Source of the DNA: Epiperipatus broadwayi
Taxonomy: Eukaryota; Onychophora; Udeonychophora; Euonychophora; Peripatidae
Direction of reading: 5' to 3'
NCBI GenBank assembly: GCA_028023455.1
Contig: JAQFVV010006231.1
Location: 3,307,478-3,371,477 of the forward strand
Length of the DNA: 64,000 nucleotides
Within the stretch, counting starts at the first letter, position 1. The number at the start of each line of letters is the position of its first letter. Of the stretch, positions 25,801 to 37,874 are shown one piece after another. The notes under the pieces were generated by a model. It was not told the origin of the DNA. It saw only the letters and a program-made list of their open reading frames with translations, and ran no database searches. A program made the position numbers and the translations under genes.

Positions 25801-26092
25801 TGGCAATATAATTCATATTTAATAAGCTTTTAGTTTTTAGAAATTTATTTGTTCATCTCATTCTTTATATATTTTTTAGTCACGTGATTTGATCAAGCAT
25901 AGTTGCACAAAATTTGCTATTTAATTTTTGAATTATTGATGTAAATTGTGATTTTGTAATGAATGATCATATCATGACCACATGTGAATTATTCGATGTC
26001 ATTTATCATTTAGATGTGTCAACGGTGATTTTGGGTGGTTCTTAGAATTCAAAATAGCCATGAGCACATACTAAATCAGTACCATTGAAACA
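22806..26092. mobile_element. Merlin DNA transposon with very long inverted termini
   Basis: The outer ends are inverted copies. The left end reads AATGATACTGATTTAGTATG (from about 22807) and the reverse complement of the right end reads AATGGTACTGATTTAGTATG. The inverted similarity then continues, with interruptions, for roughly 0.9 kb on the left (to about 23700) and 1.1 kb on the right (from about 24990). Shared blocks include ATTTACATCAATAATTC, TTAAGGACTC/TGTAAGGACCTCA and ACATATCTCCTGA-type sequence. Each arm also has internal repeats around AAAGCTTATTAAATA. The centre holds a broken Merlin-type transposase on the minus strand. I found no clean 8-9-bp target duplication. The element lies in the same AEBP2 intron as the 21165-22261 element. 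Confidence 0.75.
23870..24420 (-). pseudogene. Merlin (IS1595/ISXO2-like DDE) transposase, broken
   Basis: On the minus strand one frame reads PIQIDEARFASQRKYNRK (about 24368-24315), then crosses a TGA and a TAG, then continues as EPWVFELKKSSNCC and the open frame 24259-23957. The candidate catalytic residues are D in QIDEAR, D in IHSDEWPIY and E in HTQFIERSW; GTHTQFIERSW matches the GAHTQNIERxW signature of Merlin/IS1595-family transposases. A frame change near 23965 would connect to SWWMDKKYLNERDLFTKLL, the usual C-terminal part. The N-terminal zinc-ribbon region is not recognisable. At least two stops and one frameshift make it inactive. It sits at the centre of the inverted-repeat element, as expected for its own transposase. 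Confidence 0.85.
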
Positions 26093-26639
26093 TTATATCA
26101 AATAAGAATCGGAAAAAAATTTAAAGCCCATATATTTTTTAAATGAAAAAAAAAATTCATTGATTTAATTTTAATGAATATGCATGAACAACTAAAATTA
26201 CCAAGAAAAAAAAAAAGTAAAATATCTAAAATATATTTTTCAACAAATTTCCATTAAATATCATTAGTTATTAAATTACTACAATTTTTTAATTGAAAAA
26301 AAAAAAAGAAAAGATAAAATATAATAAAAACAAGCTTAAAAAATCAACTTTGAAAAAAATCATTTATTAACCTAAATGTTCTTATTTGTCATTTTTAATA
26401 ACATAATGGCAATATAATATATATATTTGAAAGTTGTAAAGTTACTAGAATGTTTACTATTTAAAGATGACAATAAAAATCTAGGATATTTACATAAATA
26501 CAGAAAGATAGCAATGAAGAGTAGTAATGAATGGTATCAGTTTTAGTATAGAAAGTTGAAAGATGGCAGACATTAAACAAAATGTCATATGAACATGTCT
26601 GTTTATTTTCAACATTTGCATTAGAAACAGTAATTTGCT

Positions 26640-26850
26640 CTACTTATTCTACCCCAGAGCCATCTATTGTAAGTCACAATGATCAATGAATACTAGATAT
26701 GACTCATATACATCAAAATTTTCAAATTAGTTTCTGGCTATTGGCCTTCTTTGGTGGAGAGCATCGTATTTTACAGCCACCCATACTTCTTTTATAGTAT
26801 CTAAAACAAAGATTTAAACTCAAGCTAACTTGCTTGTATCAGATCAAAAT
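26640..26850 (-). repeat. tRNA-derived SINE-like repeat, copy 2
   Basis: This is a diverged relative of the 2930-3240 repeat in the same orientation. The minus strand shows a box B-like TTGAGTTTAAATCTTTG and then the body block AAGGCCAATAGCCAGAAACT and ATTCATTGATCATTGTGAC. It lies in the AEBP2 intron between the Merlin element and the 116-bp exon. Confidence 0.5.
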
Positions 26851-28026
26851 TTTGATTTATAATACTTACCAGTACTAGTTGTTTTTCTTATCATTTAAGA
26901 TTACCAAAAGAATAAGAAGAATTACAATTAGTTGCAGCAGTTTACTTCTTAATGGAAATCATCAATAGTTTTTTTACAAAGACATTTTTTTATTTGTTTA
27001 ATTAAAAAAAAAAAAGTCTCTTCCATGAAATAAAATAAAAAAATCAATTTTGTATAGTTTTACTAAGAGTTTTGTATTTATACATTTATGTCATTATTGC
27101 TATTTATTACTTTTCTATTATATTTAAAAAATAACTATGGACTTATGGCCCATAGGAGTATGACACTATTTTATTTTATTTTTACTTTTACAATCAATGC
27201 ATTGATCTTTAATTGAACAATCCACTAGAAACTCATTTACTGACCATTATTAGACGACTATCTGGATTGGTCACAGATTTTCATTTTGAATACTTAGGGG
27301 AATATAAATTTACCAACCAAGGCTAATAGCATCTTGCTAGTAACACCTCAAATATTTAAAATACTACTGTCTTCACATTATTTTCAAAATACATGTTAAT
27401 CGTTTGACTAATAGATTTTTTAATATTTATACAGGATAGCTTTAATAAACCTTACTTTTTGGAACTTGATACTGCATCGTTTAATTACACAATGCATAAA
27501 TAAAGTATGCAATACATGTAATTTTTACAGTAACAATTCAATTCATATGTTTAGCATCTGTGCTCAAAGTATTACAGATACAATTTAGTATAGAAAGCAT
27601 TAATTTTTAATGTGATATATTTACATTTTAAATATTTTTTCTTTAATGCAACTTATAGATGAGCTAAAAAAATATTAATTTTCTTGTAAATGACATATTT
27701 CTGTAAAGTTTAATACGACTCTATTTAAAAATGGCTATTATTAATCCATGAATGAATTTTTTCAAAGTGTTACATCCAAACATGTACACACAGTTCTAAA
27801 TAATTCCATTTGTCAACTTAAATAAAATCTAACTAAATAATATATATATATATAAATGAAGAAAATCCAACAATTCAGCCTTCTAATTAAAATATTATTA
27901 AAATAATACGATCCAGAAAACTGAAATATTGTATTTTCTTCTTTACTTGTTTTTCAATTTCATTTTGAATATATAAATATAAGTGTGGTTTGAAATAAAA
28001 TATAGATTGTTTACTAAATGACTTAC

Positions 28027-28142
28027 ATTACTATGGAATGTGACAGAGCTGCCTGTACCATACAGGTCCAGTTTGGTTTTATTATTAAAAGTGACCAGCC
28101 TATGTCGAATACACTCCATGATTCCAGCATCAAAAAAGTCTT
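28027..28142 (-). CDS. AEBP2: AEBP2/jing homologue, third-from-last coding exon
   Basis: This 116-bp minus-strand exon is bounded by an acceptor ending AAAACAG (to 28143) and a GTAAGT donor (28026-28021). The first two bases (AA) finish a codon begun in an upstream exon. The frame then reads DFFDAGIMECIRHRLVTFNN and KTKLDLYGTGSSVTFHSN, ending in phase 0 and joining VIARRVEG in the next exon. The DFFDA...IRHR...FN and S-V-x-F-H-S blocks match vertebrate AEBP2 (DFFDAQTLDAIRHR as I recall it). This part of the protein sits just after the C2H2 zinc fingers and basic segment in the family. Those exons should be further right, but I could not locate them. The plus-strand open frame 28018-28242 is a shadow of this exon. 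Confidence 0.88.
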
Positions 28143-29570
28143 CTGTTTTAACTATATAAATATATACATAAAATTTTACAAAATGATTAAAATTTCAAAT
28201 GGATACTTCTTTAAGAATTTTATAATACAAAAAAAAAAATAAAAAATCTGTTGTGATGGAAGTAAACTGATAAATATTGTATTAATTTTATATGGCAATT
28301 TTTTGATTTTGAATAATTTTCAAAATACATCTGATGCATATACACTATATATAACAATACACTTTTCTGTTATTGTTATTAAAAGTCTAATGTCCAAAAA
28401 CTTTTCAAGATCCCACGATATTATAGAATAAAAAAAAAGATATTCAAACAAAATATTATACGTTTATCTCCAATACTATAAATTATCAATAAGGAAGTCC
28501 CATATATCATGCGACACTAACTTCAGGCAATCCCCCTTTTCTCCCTAAACAAAAACATCTTTTTTATTTTCATAATTATTTTTACCCCTAAACAGATATT
28601 ATTCATTCTTTGTTTTTTCTGTTTCTTTCTTCTCATTTCGATATTTCTATATTCCTCATATTATTTAATTTCATATTCAAAAGAATGATGTATTAAATAA
28701 TTATAATAAGATTAGCATTATAATGAATATTTAAAAAAAAAAAAATAGAAAAAAGAGAATACAAGAAAGAATACGTGGAAGTCTAAAAATCTTAGAATTA
28801 AAATAAGTTACAGCAATCCCAAGTGAATATAAAGGAGACTATTTAGACATTAGAAGAAGATAGAAAGATACTTTAAACTGAAAAGATTAAGAGATCTCTT
28901 GGGCAACAGCTAATATATATATAACAATATTTTCTACCTTATTTTAGTTGCAAAAAATAAAATAACAAAAATCGTAGCCTGTGATATTTATTTATGCAAG
29001 ATATATTTTCTGTATGAAAATAGATATAATTAATATCCAAACAAACAAAAAAAATCTATAACCAAGTGACAACATTTGATCATTGCTACTGGCTTGCTAT
29101 TTACATTTTATTTCACGAACACGATTTATTCATGTCATAATTAATGAGTAAATATAAATATGAATCAATAGAGCATATGTGACAATGTAAAACTGTGCAA
29201 GAGATAAAAACAGAAATTAAGGAATTTTTATATACATAACTCAAAGTTTGTTTTTAGTCGAAAGACAATATCTTTGTTAATCAAGTTTTTAAATCAATGT
29301 GAAATATTAATTACATTTTGACTAACTTATATTAACAATAAATTTTAAGTCTTTCCTATGTTTCATTTAAATACTGAAGGATGATGTTTACTTCAGATAA
29401 AAGGAAAAATCAACAACCTCTGAAGACATTAAATGTAACAACACAAATTTAAATCTACAGATGTTATACAAGTAGTTAAAACGTGAAAAATCATTATTGC
29501 AATGTGTAATCTCTAAACATTACGTACTAGAAGTTAACAAATAAACGATAATCAAATGTTTATTTATTTT
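28143..29570. other. AT-rich stretch upstream of the 116-bp exon
   Basis: This is presumably AEBP2 intron. It is AT-rich and has no transposon termini I can recognise. A minus-strand lysine/arginine-rich reading near 28590-28645 resembles the basic segment expected upstream, but has no convincing splice borders or SLPRP-like continuation, so I do not call it an exon. Confidence 0.5.
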
Positions 29571-29571
29571 A

Positions 29572-30490
29572 TTAAAATGTAAATTAATACACTGTACAGG
29601 CTTACACACACCTGCACATATATAATGTAATATATAAGGGATTCGAACAGACTTTCACATGACCCTCAACTCTCCATGCCATCTCATATTGCTGACTCAC
29701 CTGATCATACATATATTGAAAAGATAAATAATCACCAATATACATATTTCATGCTAAACCAGCAATCATCAGTTGGTCCAAATACTATCTCCACACATAT
29801 ATACAATCAGTGCTCAGCTTTATATTAACATAGCCAGTCTTCATACTTTAATGGACAGGCTTCAAACTACTACAACTCACAACTCTTCAGCTATCCATTT
29901 CATTGAAAAATCTGATGATGGAACATTCAAACTCCACATTAGTGCCAAGGTTGTCATCCTACCCATGCTGACCACTTAGTCATTCTGACCCCTCATGTAC
30001 TGGAGAATAATCCATTTACCTACATATGTGAGAGATGGGCAGACCTTTAATGCACTATGCTTTAATATGTAAATTAATACACTGAACAGGCTTACACACA
30101 CCTGCACATATAATGTAATATGCAAGGATTCAAACTCAGACTTTCACATGACCCTCAACTCTCCATGCCATCTCATATTGCTGACCCACCTGATCATACA
30201 CATTGAAATGTTCCATCATCAGATTTTCAATGAAATGGATAGCTGAAGAGTTATGGGTTGGAGTAATTTGAAGTCTGTCCATGAAAGTATGAAGATTGGC
30301 TATCTAAATATAAAGCTGAGCACTGATTGTATATATGTGTAGAGATAGTAAGGTGAACCAACTGATGATTGCTGGTTTAGCATGAAATACGTACATTGGT
30401 GATTATTTATCTTTTCAACATGTGGGTCAGCAATATGAGATGGCATGGAGAATTGAGGATCGTGTGCAAGTCTGACTCGAATCACTTATT
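29572..30490. repeat. Nested direct/inverted cluster of a tRNA-like repeat
   Basis: A unit containing ACAGGCTTACACACACCTGC and then CATGCCATCTCATATTGCTGA occurs in the same orientation at about 29578-29702 and 30074-30190, and part of it occurs inverted at about 30418-30482. A second segment (CAATCATCAGTTGGTCC, TCAGTGCTCAGCTTTATATT, ATCCATTTCATTGAAAA) is direct at 29760-29915 and inverted at about 30210-30385. Read outward from each copy, the shared segment has a box B-like GAGTTCGAATCC-type motif and a box A-like GTCAGCAATATGAGATGG, so it is probably tRNA-derived. The small open frames here (29773-29979, 30300-30485, 30396-30638) are repeat shadows. Confidence 0.65.
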
Positions 30491-31825
30491 TATTAAAATG
30501 TGTAATTTTTTCTTTAAAAGTAATCTCTCTTGTAATGTTTTGTATGTTTCACATGTTAGTAACTTTTTGAAAAAAACCTACCCCAGGAATAGTAAAGTAT
30601 TAGTTACTTTGCCTGAATCCTTGGTAAATAAAAATTGAAAAAATATTTCATATAATTTTTAACTATAAATGCTGTTGATCTGAGCATTTCTATGTATAAA
30701 AGATTAGAAATGAATAAAGTAATTCAAAATTGCAGATATACATTGAAGTTTTTACAAACTTCATCACCATAGTTACAATTATTTTTATAATTTAATATGA
30801 TTTAAACACAAGATTATGCAGCTCATTCTAAACATCCTTGATTTCACTGATAAATTAAACCAATTTATAACATCCGCCCAACATAATTTACAGTATTCTA
30901 TGCTAAAAGTATGACTTTTTGGCACATTGTTTGAAAAGATTCATTAACTGTGACCAATTTATTATTAAAACTAATTCTAATTTGTAAACACACCTAACTC
31001 TACTGTAGCTACATATACCTTTACATTGTAATTGACAAAATAGTTTTTAATAAGACTACCCAATCATTTTAATTAAGCACCCTTAGGAAAGTGACAAAGG
31101 AAAAAAAACCACGACTTATCATTATTTTTTTCATAAGATTAATTAATCAGAATTAAATCTACCAAGGATCAATATAAATCTATAATTTCACTTTTGCATT
31201 AAACTTTTTACCAGTGGATGCGCGTGTATTTATATATAGTGGTGAAATCTTGATTATATAGAATTATATTAATACATCCATTTTTTTTACAAAAAACTAT
31301 AAGTAATAGTAAACTTCTTATAACATTTCACTTTCAATATAAAAATAAATATGTGGATTTTGAAAGAAAAGTTTAAAATTCCCCCCCCCCTCAAATTACA
31401 ACAAAAAAACTATCATGTAATCTTTCATATAAAAACACTATTAAAGAAAGTATGAAAGTTGATATTTTGCAAATTAAAAATAAGCAAATAGTTTTATCAC
31501 TCAGTTCACAAAAAATTCTAACACTAGAAATAACAGACTAAGCCACAGTCCATGGAACTTAGATTCTAGTCTATGGCTCTATCACTACACTAAATTATGT
31601 AGTATAATATGAATGTTAATCATAAACAAATTGAAAAAAAAAGGATTATTTATACATTTTGAACCTAATGATACTACAGCGTTTGCAACTAATACACATA
31701 TATATATACCCTTGGAAATCCATAAATTCTATCATATACATATCAGTGGCAAAAATAAATATTCTTTCATAAATCAAATATCTAACAAGGTTAAATATTA
31801 GCAATGGTGCCTCATTTTTTACCTC
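30491..31825. other. AT-rich stretch without recognisable genes
   Basis: No exon or element termini are visible. A 10-base C run sits at 31381-31390. Confidence 0.5.
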
Positions 31826-31829
31826 CGAA

Positions 31830-32650
31830 TTTCTATTCTCAGAAACCTACATCATGCCACACAAACTCAAAGACATGCCCCTTGACTCCATTGAGCATTA
31901 CATATACTTTATAAACATTCTATCTTTCAACATTGACCATATTATATGAGCCACCCCTGCCAATTTAAAAAATGGGCATTCGAACCAGAGATTTTGACTT
32001 CCTAAGTAGACTCAACCTGCACACCCTTTGAACATCTTTTTTTCTGCAGTATTTTCTATTCAAAAATATCAACCCATTCTGTGGGCTATGCCACAAAGCC
32101 AAGAAGATTCGACAACACATTCTCAATGACTGCTGAGCACCAAATTTTACATAGCAAATTACGTTAAATGCATATAGGCAATCCGCTACTTCCATCCACC
32201 ATATAATCCAGTCCTTCAAAGATTTATACATTCCTGCAGTGCATGCAGCAATATTTCCTCTGTTCACCTTCTGGGGCACCCAATTGCACCTTTTTGTTAG
32301 GCAACAGCACCATGAGGTATCCACCCACATTTATTAATAAATTACACCAGCTAAATCACAGAATAACAATATAGCCCCCTCTCCCTAGAATTTTTGTGGC
32401 CATCTGGTCATTCATTAGAGCAGTCCAACCTATAAGCTGCCACAACTACAGTAGGCAGTACTAACAACCACTGGACATTTCATTTGCTTCATAATACAAC
32501 TAAGTACATGAAAAACTATGTTCCATAAACTCATTACAATAGTTCAATACCTCATTACAATAGTTCATACCACAGAAAGCTATCTAACAGGCCCAGTGAA
32601 GCTAAAGGCAAATGAACTTTAATTCAAAGGTAATGAACATTTTTCTTGTA
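31830..32650 (+). mobile_element. LINE 3' fragment, copy 1 (ORF2 C-terminal zinc knuckle)
   Basis: On the plus strand, in broken frames, I can read QFKKWAFEPE followed by a C-x2-C-x8-H-x4-C motif (CGLCHKAKKIRQHILNDC), then FKDLYIPAVHAAIFPL and FTFWGTQLHLF. C-x2-C-x7/8-H-x4-C near the C-terminus is the cysteine motif found after the RT domain of many non-LTR retrotransposons. The sequence is homologous to the C-terminal part of the longer LINE at 34140-37420: QFKKW..EP and the F-C-x-L-C/Y-H block match 36575-36720. The minus-strand open frame 31965-32330 is a shadow. The element is 5'-truncated. Confidence 0.65.
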
Positions 32651-32775
32651 CATCCAATACTATGTTATATATAAAAAAGTATTATTAACAATAATCTTGT
32701 ACAATTACCCATGTTCATATAATTATCTTATAATTAGCGATGTTAATTAAATTTATGTAATAAACAATCATTATA

Positions 32776-33591
32776 TACCTGGGTCTCGTTTTATGCGGTA
32801 GATAGGTTCCTTCAGAAAATGTGCACAAAAGAAATCGCACAAAAATAGACTTAACTTACCTTGAAAAATGGGAGATAGGTTCTATCATTTTCAGAAATTG
32901 CATAAAAGCAAAGCAACAAAAAAAAAAAAATTACTTTAAAATTTACATTAAAAAAATAAGGAAATATGACTAATAAAAAATTTCAAATATTTGAAAAAAA
33001 AATAATACAAGACAAACTTTTTTTATTAACTACAGTATTTATTTTTTTCATACATATTTTAATCATTACCGCTATTTGACAACATGCGTTCGTTTGTGAA
33101 CTGGTAAGAAATCAGATTCGTGATGTGATGTACAACTAGTGCCACTTTCAGTCTTGTGCTGTGTCAATCAAAACAAAAAGATTATATATTATCATTAGAA
33201 AGATTATTTTCAGTTTACAAAATCAATAAAATCTTCGTTATTATTTATTTCTGTTATATCTAACAAAATACGTTTTAAAAGTTTAAACCTTTTGAATATT
33301 TATTGTGATATTTTTATAAATAAGTATAAATCTATTATTATTATTTACTCATTAGTATAAGTAGGTTATTTACTTAGAATCTAAAATTCTAAATACAACT
33401 TCAGGCCATATTCATGTTAGCTGCTAATATAACATTATATTTTTGAAATTCAAGTCAAAATAAGTTATTAATAATTTAAATTTCTTGTTATCTAATAAAT
33501 ATAGTGAAATATAAAAGATATTAAGAAGAAACATGAATAGCATAACTTCAAAATCGCATTAAAATAATCTGCATAAAACGATACCCAGGTG
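32776..33591. mobile_element. Mariner-type MITE, 816 bp, TA target duplication
   Basis: The left end reads TACCTGGGTCTCGTTTTATG and the reverse complement of the right end reads CACCTGGGTATCGTTTTATG, 18 of 20 identical, with similarity continuing through GCRG. The element is flanked by TA on both sides (32774-32775 and 33592-33593). This is the signature of an IS630/Tc1/mariner-type insertion. No transposase frame is readable inside, so it is non-autonomous. It is inserted between the two copies of the LINE family. Confidence 0.85.
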
Positions 33592-33593
33592 TA

Positions 33594-33700
33594 CTTGAAA
33601 TGCCTTTGTAACCCTGGAAAAACTTTTGCAAAACCTATGTCAGATCTTTTGATCAATAAAGAATATTATTGAAACATCATCATCATCATAAAATTACAAT
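33594..33700 (+). repeat. Possible LINE 3' tail with (CAT)n
   Basis: A GC-richer block (AAATGCCTTTGTAACCCTGG) is followed by an AATAAAGAATATTATTG segment and (CAT)n at 33677-33689. A transcript-like 3' end followed by a simple repeat is the usual look of a LINE terminus. It could be the end of the 31830 fragment, separated from it by the MITE insertion, but I cannot show that. Confidence 0.3.
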
Positions 33701-34139
33701 TCAGCAGCAAACAGTTATTCTGCTTACAACAAACCAGCTCCAGTTCTTTATTTTTAAAACTACTCAAAACTTAGCTTATTACCTTATTAGGTAAAAAATT
33801 ACCTTTGTATAACTTTCGTAATTTTTAATTAACATATAATCCTTTTTTCAATTTAGTAAATAAGTTTTCCTGCAAAATGTCATTAAAATCAGTTTTTTCT
33901 AATGATTATTTTGAAATCACCATGGTGACAAAGCCATTATAAGACCAGACAAAGCTATTATATGACTAAATGTCTGTAGACAATTTTACAAGAATTGCAA
34001 GGTTCAAAGGTCACACAGGCTCGTGCAACACTGCTAGTAATAGCAAATCAATTACAACATAGAATTACAAAATTCAAAAGTCGACCAATCTTATGCATAA
34101 GTTATTAAAAATAATACTTCAATAAATAACAGCACAATT

Positions 34140-37100
34140 ATCAACATTTCAACTTCTACTAAATCAGTTTCACATTTCAGAAAACTTTCAATGACCTCAA
34201 ACAACTAGACCTCAAGATTTAAGAAGATCTATTTTCACCTGCTACATCTCCCAATGTCTGTTCATAATGTTCAAAATCCTATATATTAATTTGCACTCCT
34301 TAATCATCATCACATTTCATTACCATATCATAGTATTAAACATCATTGCCTATATCGATCCCGGTCTCACCATCATTGCTCACATCATTCTGACAAATTC
34401 TCTGCTTGCTGCTGCTCTCTCCTCCTCAACCATTTTAATGGGGGATTTCAATATGGACTATGCTACATTTAATACCAAATGGCTTCACATCATAGCACTC
34501 CCACTAATGAGTTCTCAGGCTTTTTAACACCTAATTCATTAACATTTCATAACCAGCAATTTGCTACACTCGTAGATTTCCACTTTTATTCACTCATGTT
34601 ACTTTACCTGATTAAGATCAAAGTAAATTCTCCTCCATTCTCTGATCATTCTGCAAAACCTCTTACTATTAACTTCAGTGACTTATACACCACTTCAATT
34701 CACATTAATACGATATGGGTTCTTCTCCCTTCATCTACCACTGAATTTTTGTTTCTGAAACTTACTTTATGTTGCACAAGCTAGAATATATAAATTTAGA
34801 TCCAGTTCAAAATATATAGCTTTCATTAATGTTTTATCCTTTAATATTTAACACATCAATCTTCTCTGCTTTCTTGTCTATTAGGACTGGCCAATGAGTT
34901 GCAAGCACACATTGTCATGGCTAAACCCACTTGCCACAACACACCACCACAGATATAAGCTCATCCAAACCTATGACCACACTTGCAAACAATTTAAAGA
35001 GTACTTTGCCACATAAAAAAAAAATTTGCCTCAATCAGCAGCACATGTGAACCTGGAGATACAAACAGTGGGCCCTTGGTCATCTCTCCACCTTAAAAGT
35101 ATCCATGTCACTAGAGACTGAAAGTAGCACATGTGCAGGTTTGAGCATAATACACTGCATAAATCTTTATTTCAAGCAGAAGTTACAATCAGACAATATC
35201 TTCAAGCCACTGACAAGGTCTTGTTGGACCACCAGAGATTGACACATCATTTCAAACTACACAATTTGCCACCAAGCTTGCCATCATTCATAATTCTTGT
35301 CATACTAGAGCCAATGGAATACCTGTATTTACTCAGCCACATTACAACTCTGTAAGATTTGGCTAATTACTTGTCTCAAAGCATATATGACATTAAAGAT
35401 ATGTATTCTATTGCCATGGTACTGTTCATCAAAAATTCAGACTAAATTTTCACTCTTAACAACCTTAGGCTGATTTCTATAGGCCAGCTAGAAAATAAAA
35501 TTTTGGAGAGGGTGATTAAAGATCAAGTAGAATCACATGCTTTCCCTAGATTCAAACATCCAGTTTGCTAAAAAAGATCATTTACTGCAAAGACTGCAAT
35601 TATATTTAGAGCTGTTATGAGTTCAGTTCAGGAGTGCAAGAGATATGTCCTATTTCAGTCCAGTTCGACATCCAAGCTGCATTCCATTCAATCCCCATTA
35701 ACCTTCTAATTGATATGCTTGCCAATGCAACCATTTCCCCGAGTCTGCTACATCTAATTACCAACCTTCTATTCAGAAGATTCAGAAGAGAGATACATTA
35801 TCACTCTCAATGGGAAAAACTCATCATCCTTCATACTTACTCAGTTCATCTCACAAGGATCATTCACTTAGCCCACTGTTTTTCAACTTACATATTAACC
35901 CATTTTTAATTCAGATACAACACTGGCATCACTGTCTTCCTAGGTCCTTAAAAACAACTGCCCATTCTTCAAAAGATACTTAATGAATATGCTTCTGTCT
36001 ATAGACAAATTCAATTTAATCAAACCTACCACAGGGTTCATCTAACCCCTTCCTGGGTTTCTCTTTCTACACCAGTCCACTTGCTATGAGACTTACAATA
36101 CAAAATAAGCATCATGATTCTGCTATATGCCTTACCAATTTCATCTCTAGAGCTTACTTCTCTCTTTATTCCAACATTCAGCAATTCAAAATGATCATAA
36201 CTACTGAGATTACATATCATCCATCCTATTTATTTCCTTTGCAATAAGCTACTGTGGGGCCGGAAAAAAAAATCAATTTCTGCTAAATGACTTGGCTTCC
36301 ACCAATCCATAATGGCCTGGGTCTTCACAGCATTCAAGTATTTTATGTTTGAAAGACTTTATATGAATTACACAATGCTTTCCATCATTCAAGCACATAC
36401 ATGCTCACAGTAACACCCATTGACAGACCGCCTCCCTTAAAGTTTTATCCACTCTGTTCAAAATGATATCAAATAATCTCTAGTAATACCAAATACACAT
36501 ACTGACATACATTACAATATACTACATTCAATTGCTAACATTGACCACCTGTCTCCCATTCTAAACATCAATAATTGACAATTTAAAAAATGGATCCTGG
36601 AACCAAAATTCTTTCTGCTTCATTTTAATCTTCATGCACTGCATATATCTTTCAGTGCTATCATCGCATGTATCAAAGAAATTGATCCATTTTGCTTTCT
36701 ATATCACATGGCAAAAGAGATGCAGCAACACATTATCAAACTCTCAATCATATACACCAGATCATTTGACATATACCAAACAATTTGGTAGCTCCAATCA
36801 CACAAATAATCCAATTATATCAAAAGCCATACACAACCACAACACTTGCAGCCATTCATCCTATTTGCCTTTTAATGCACCTGTTACACTTATTACCCTT
36901 GACAATAATAGCAGGTGACATCCCCTCCACTTTTCTAAACATATCAAAAAAACTCAAGCATAACCACCAGACATTTTTGCAGTCTCCTGATCATTCATAA
37001 GGTAATCTTCCAGTTTATAACTCACAAATGGCACTCTCCATTCCAACACAACAATGTTTTATCATTCCAGCACCATTCACCTATTTACCATCGACTTTCT

Positions 37101-37420
37101 GGACTATCATTTCATTCAATATACTTGATGACTTTCAAGCTGCAACCAATTTTCAGTGAGAAACAAACAAGTGAACAGACATTGTACACCTAAATCAGGA
37201 ACTCAACCAGATCTGTAAATCTACATCTGGAGACAGCAACCCAAATTGCCCAAGAACTCCAGCAATAGTATTCTGAACAAAAATTTCCTTTTTTACATCA
37301 ATAAACTTTTCAACCACGGATTGCCCTTGTAACAATTTTTCCAAAAAAATCTATATAATAATTTTTGGAATCTTTACAGCTTCTCGTTCAAGTGTTTCAT
37401 ACACTTTTTAATTTGTATAT
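34140..37420 (+). mobile_element. Decayed APE-type non-LTR retrotransposon (LINE), copy 2
   Basis: Successive plus-strand fragments show the order of a LINE ORF2. The apurinic endonuclease-like signature LMGDFNMD lies at about 34435-34458, and PFSDHSAKPLTINF at about 34640-34680 supplies the endonuclease SDH motif. RT-like sequence follows: LISIGQLENKILERVIKDQV near 35470-35530, FDIQAAFHSIPINLLIDML near 35660-35715 (RT motif A context, with H where D is usual) and SQGSFT near 35850. A degraded cysteine-motif region comes at about 36570-36740 and a tail like SPFQHNNVLSFQHHSPIYH near 37040-37090. Many stops and frame changes show that it is long dead. The short open frames at 34267, 34479, 35131, 35634, 36634 and 36785 are pieces of it. 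Clade is uncertain. Confidence 0.75.
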
Positions 37421-37874
37421 TAAATAAAAATTATTGTTGAATTATAAGCTTTTATGTATATTTTTTCTTATTATATGCTTAAAAAACTTACTTTTAATGT
37501 AAGCAACATCATTGTATTTATCAATGTGAAAGATTAATTTTCATTGTCTTCTAGCCAATGAAAACAAAATTTGTAATCATTTAATTATTGCACTAAAGAA
37601 TATCCATTATCTATCAATTTTTAGTCTACTTTATAGTGATGCAGTGAAATTTTATGTTTAACTGCATGTTTGAATTACAATAAAATTATAGAAGTTGCAT
37701 ATTTTAATTAAATATAAAAAACTGACGTGAAGATTTACAGTAGTTTCCTGGTCAATATAGCCATTTACATGGATATTTCAATTTTGCAAATAATATTGAA
37801 TTATATATATGTAATATAAATAAAATATCTGTTAATTAAAAATTATTATAATAACAATAAAAATATATTGGTAA

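Noticed and set aside
28590-28645. A minus-strand K/R-rich reading that could be the basic segment of AEBP2 upstream of the 116-bp exon
   Set aside because: No credible splice borders, wrong continuation, and A-rich DNA on either strand readily gives lysine/arginine runs.
31965-32330. 121-codon minus-strand open frame as a gene
   Set aside because: The plus strand of the same DNA encodes a LINE C-terminal zinc knuckle matching another copy, so this frame is antisense.
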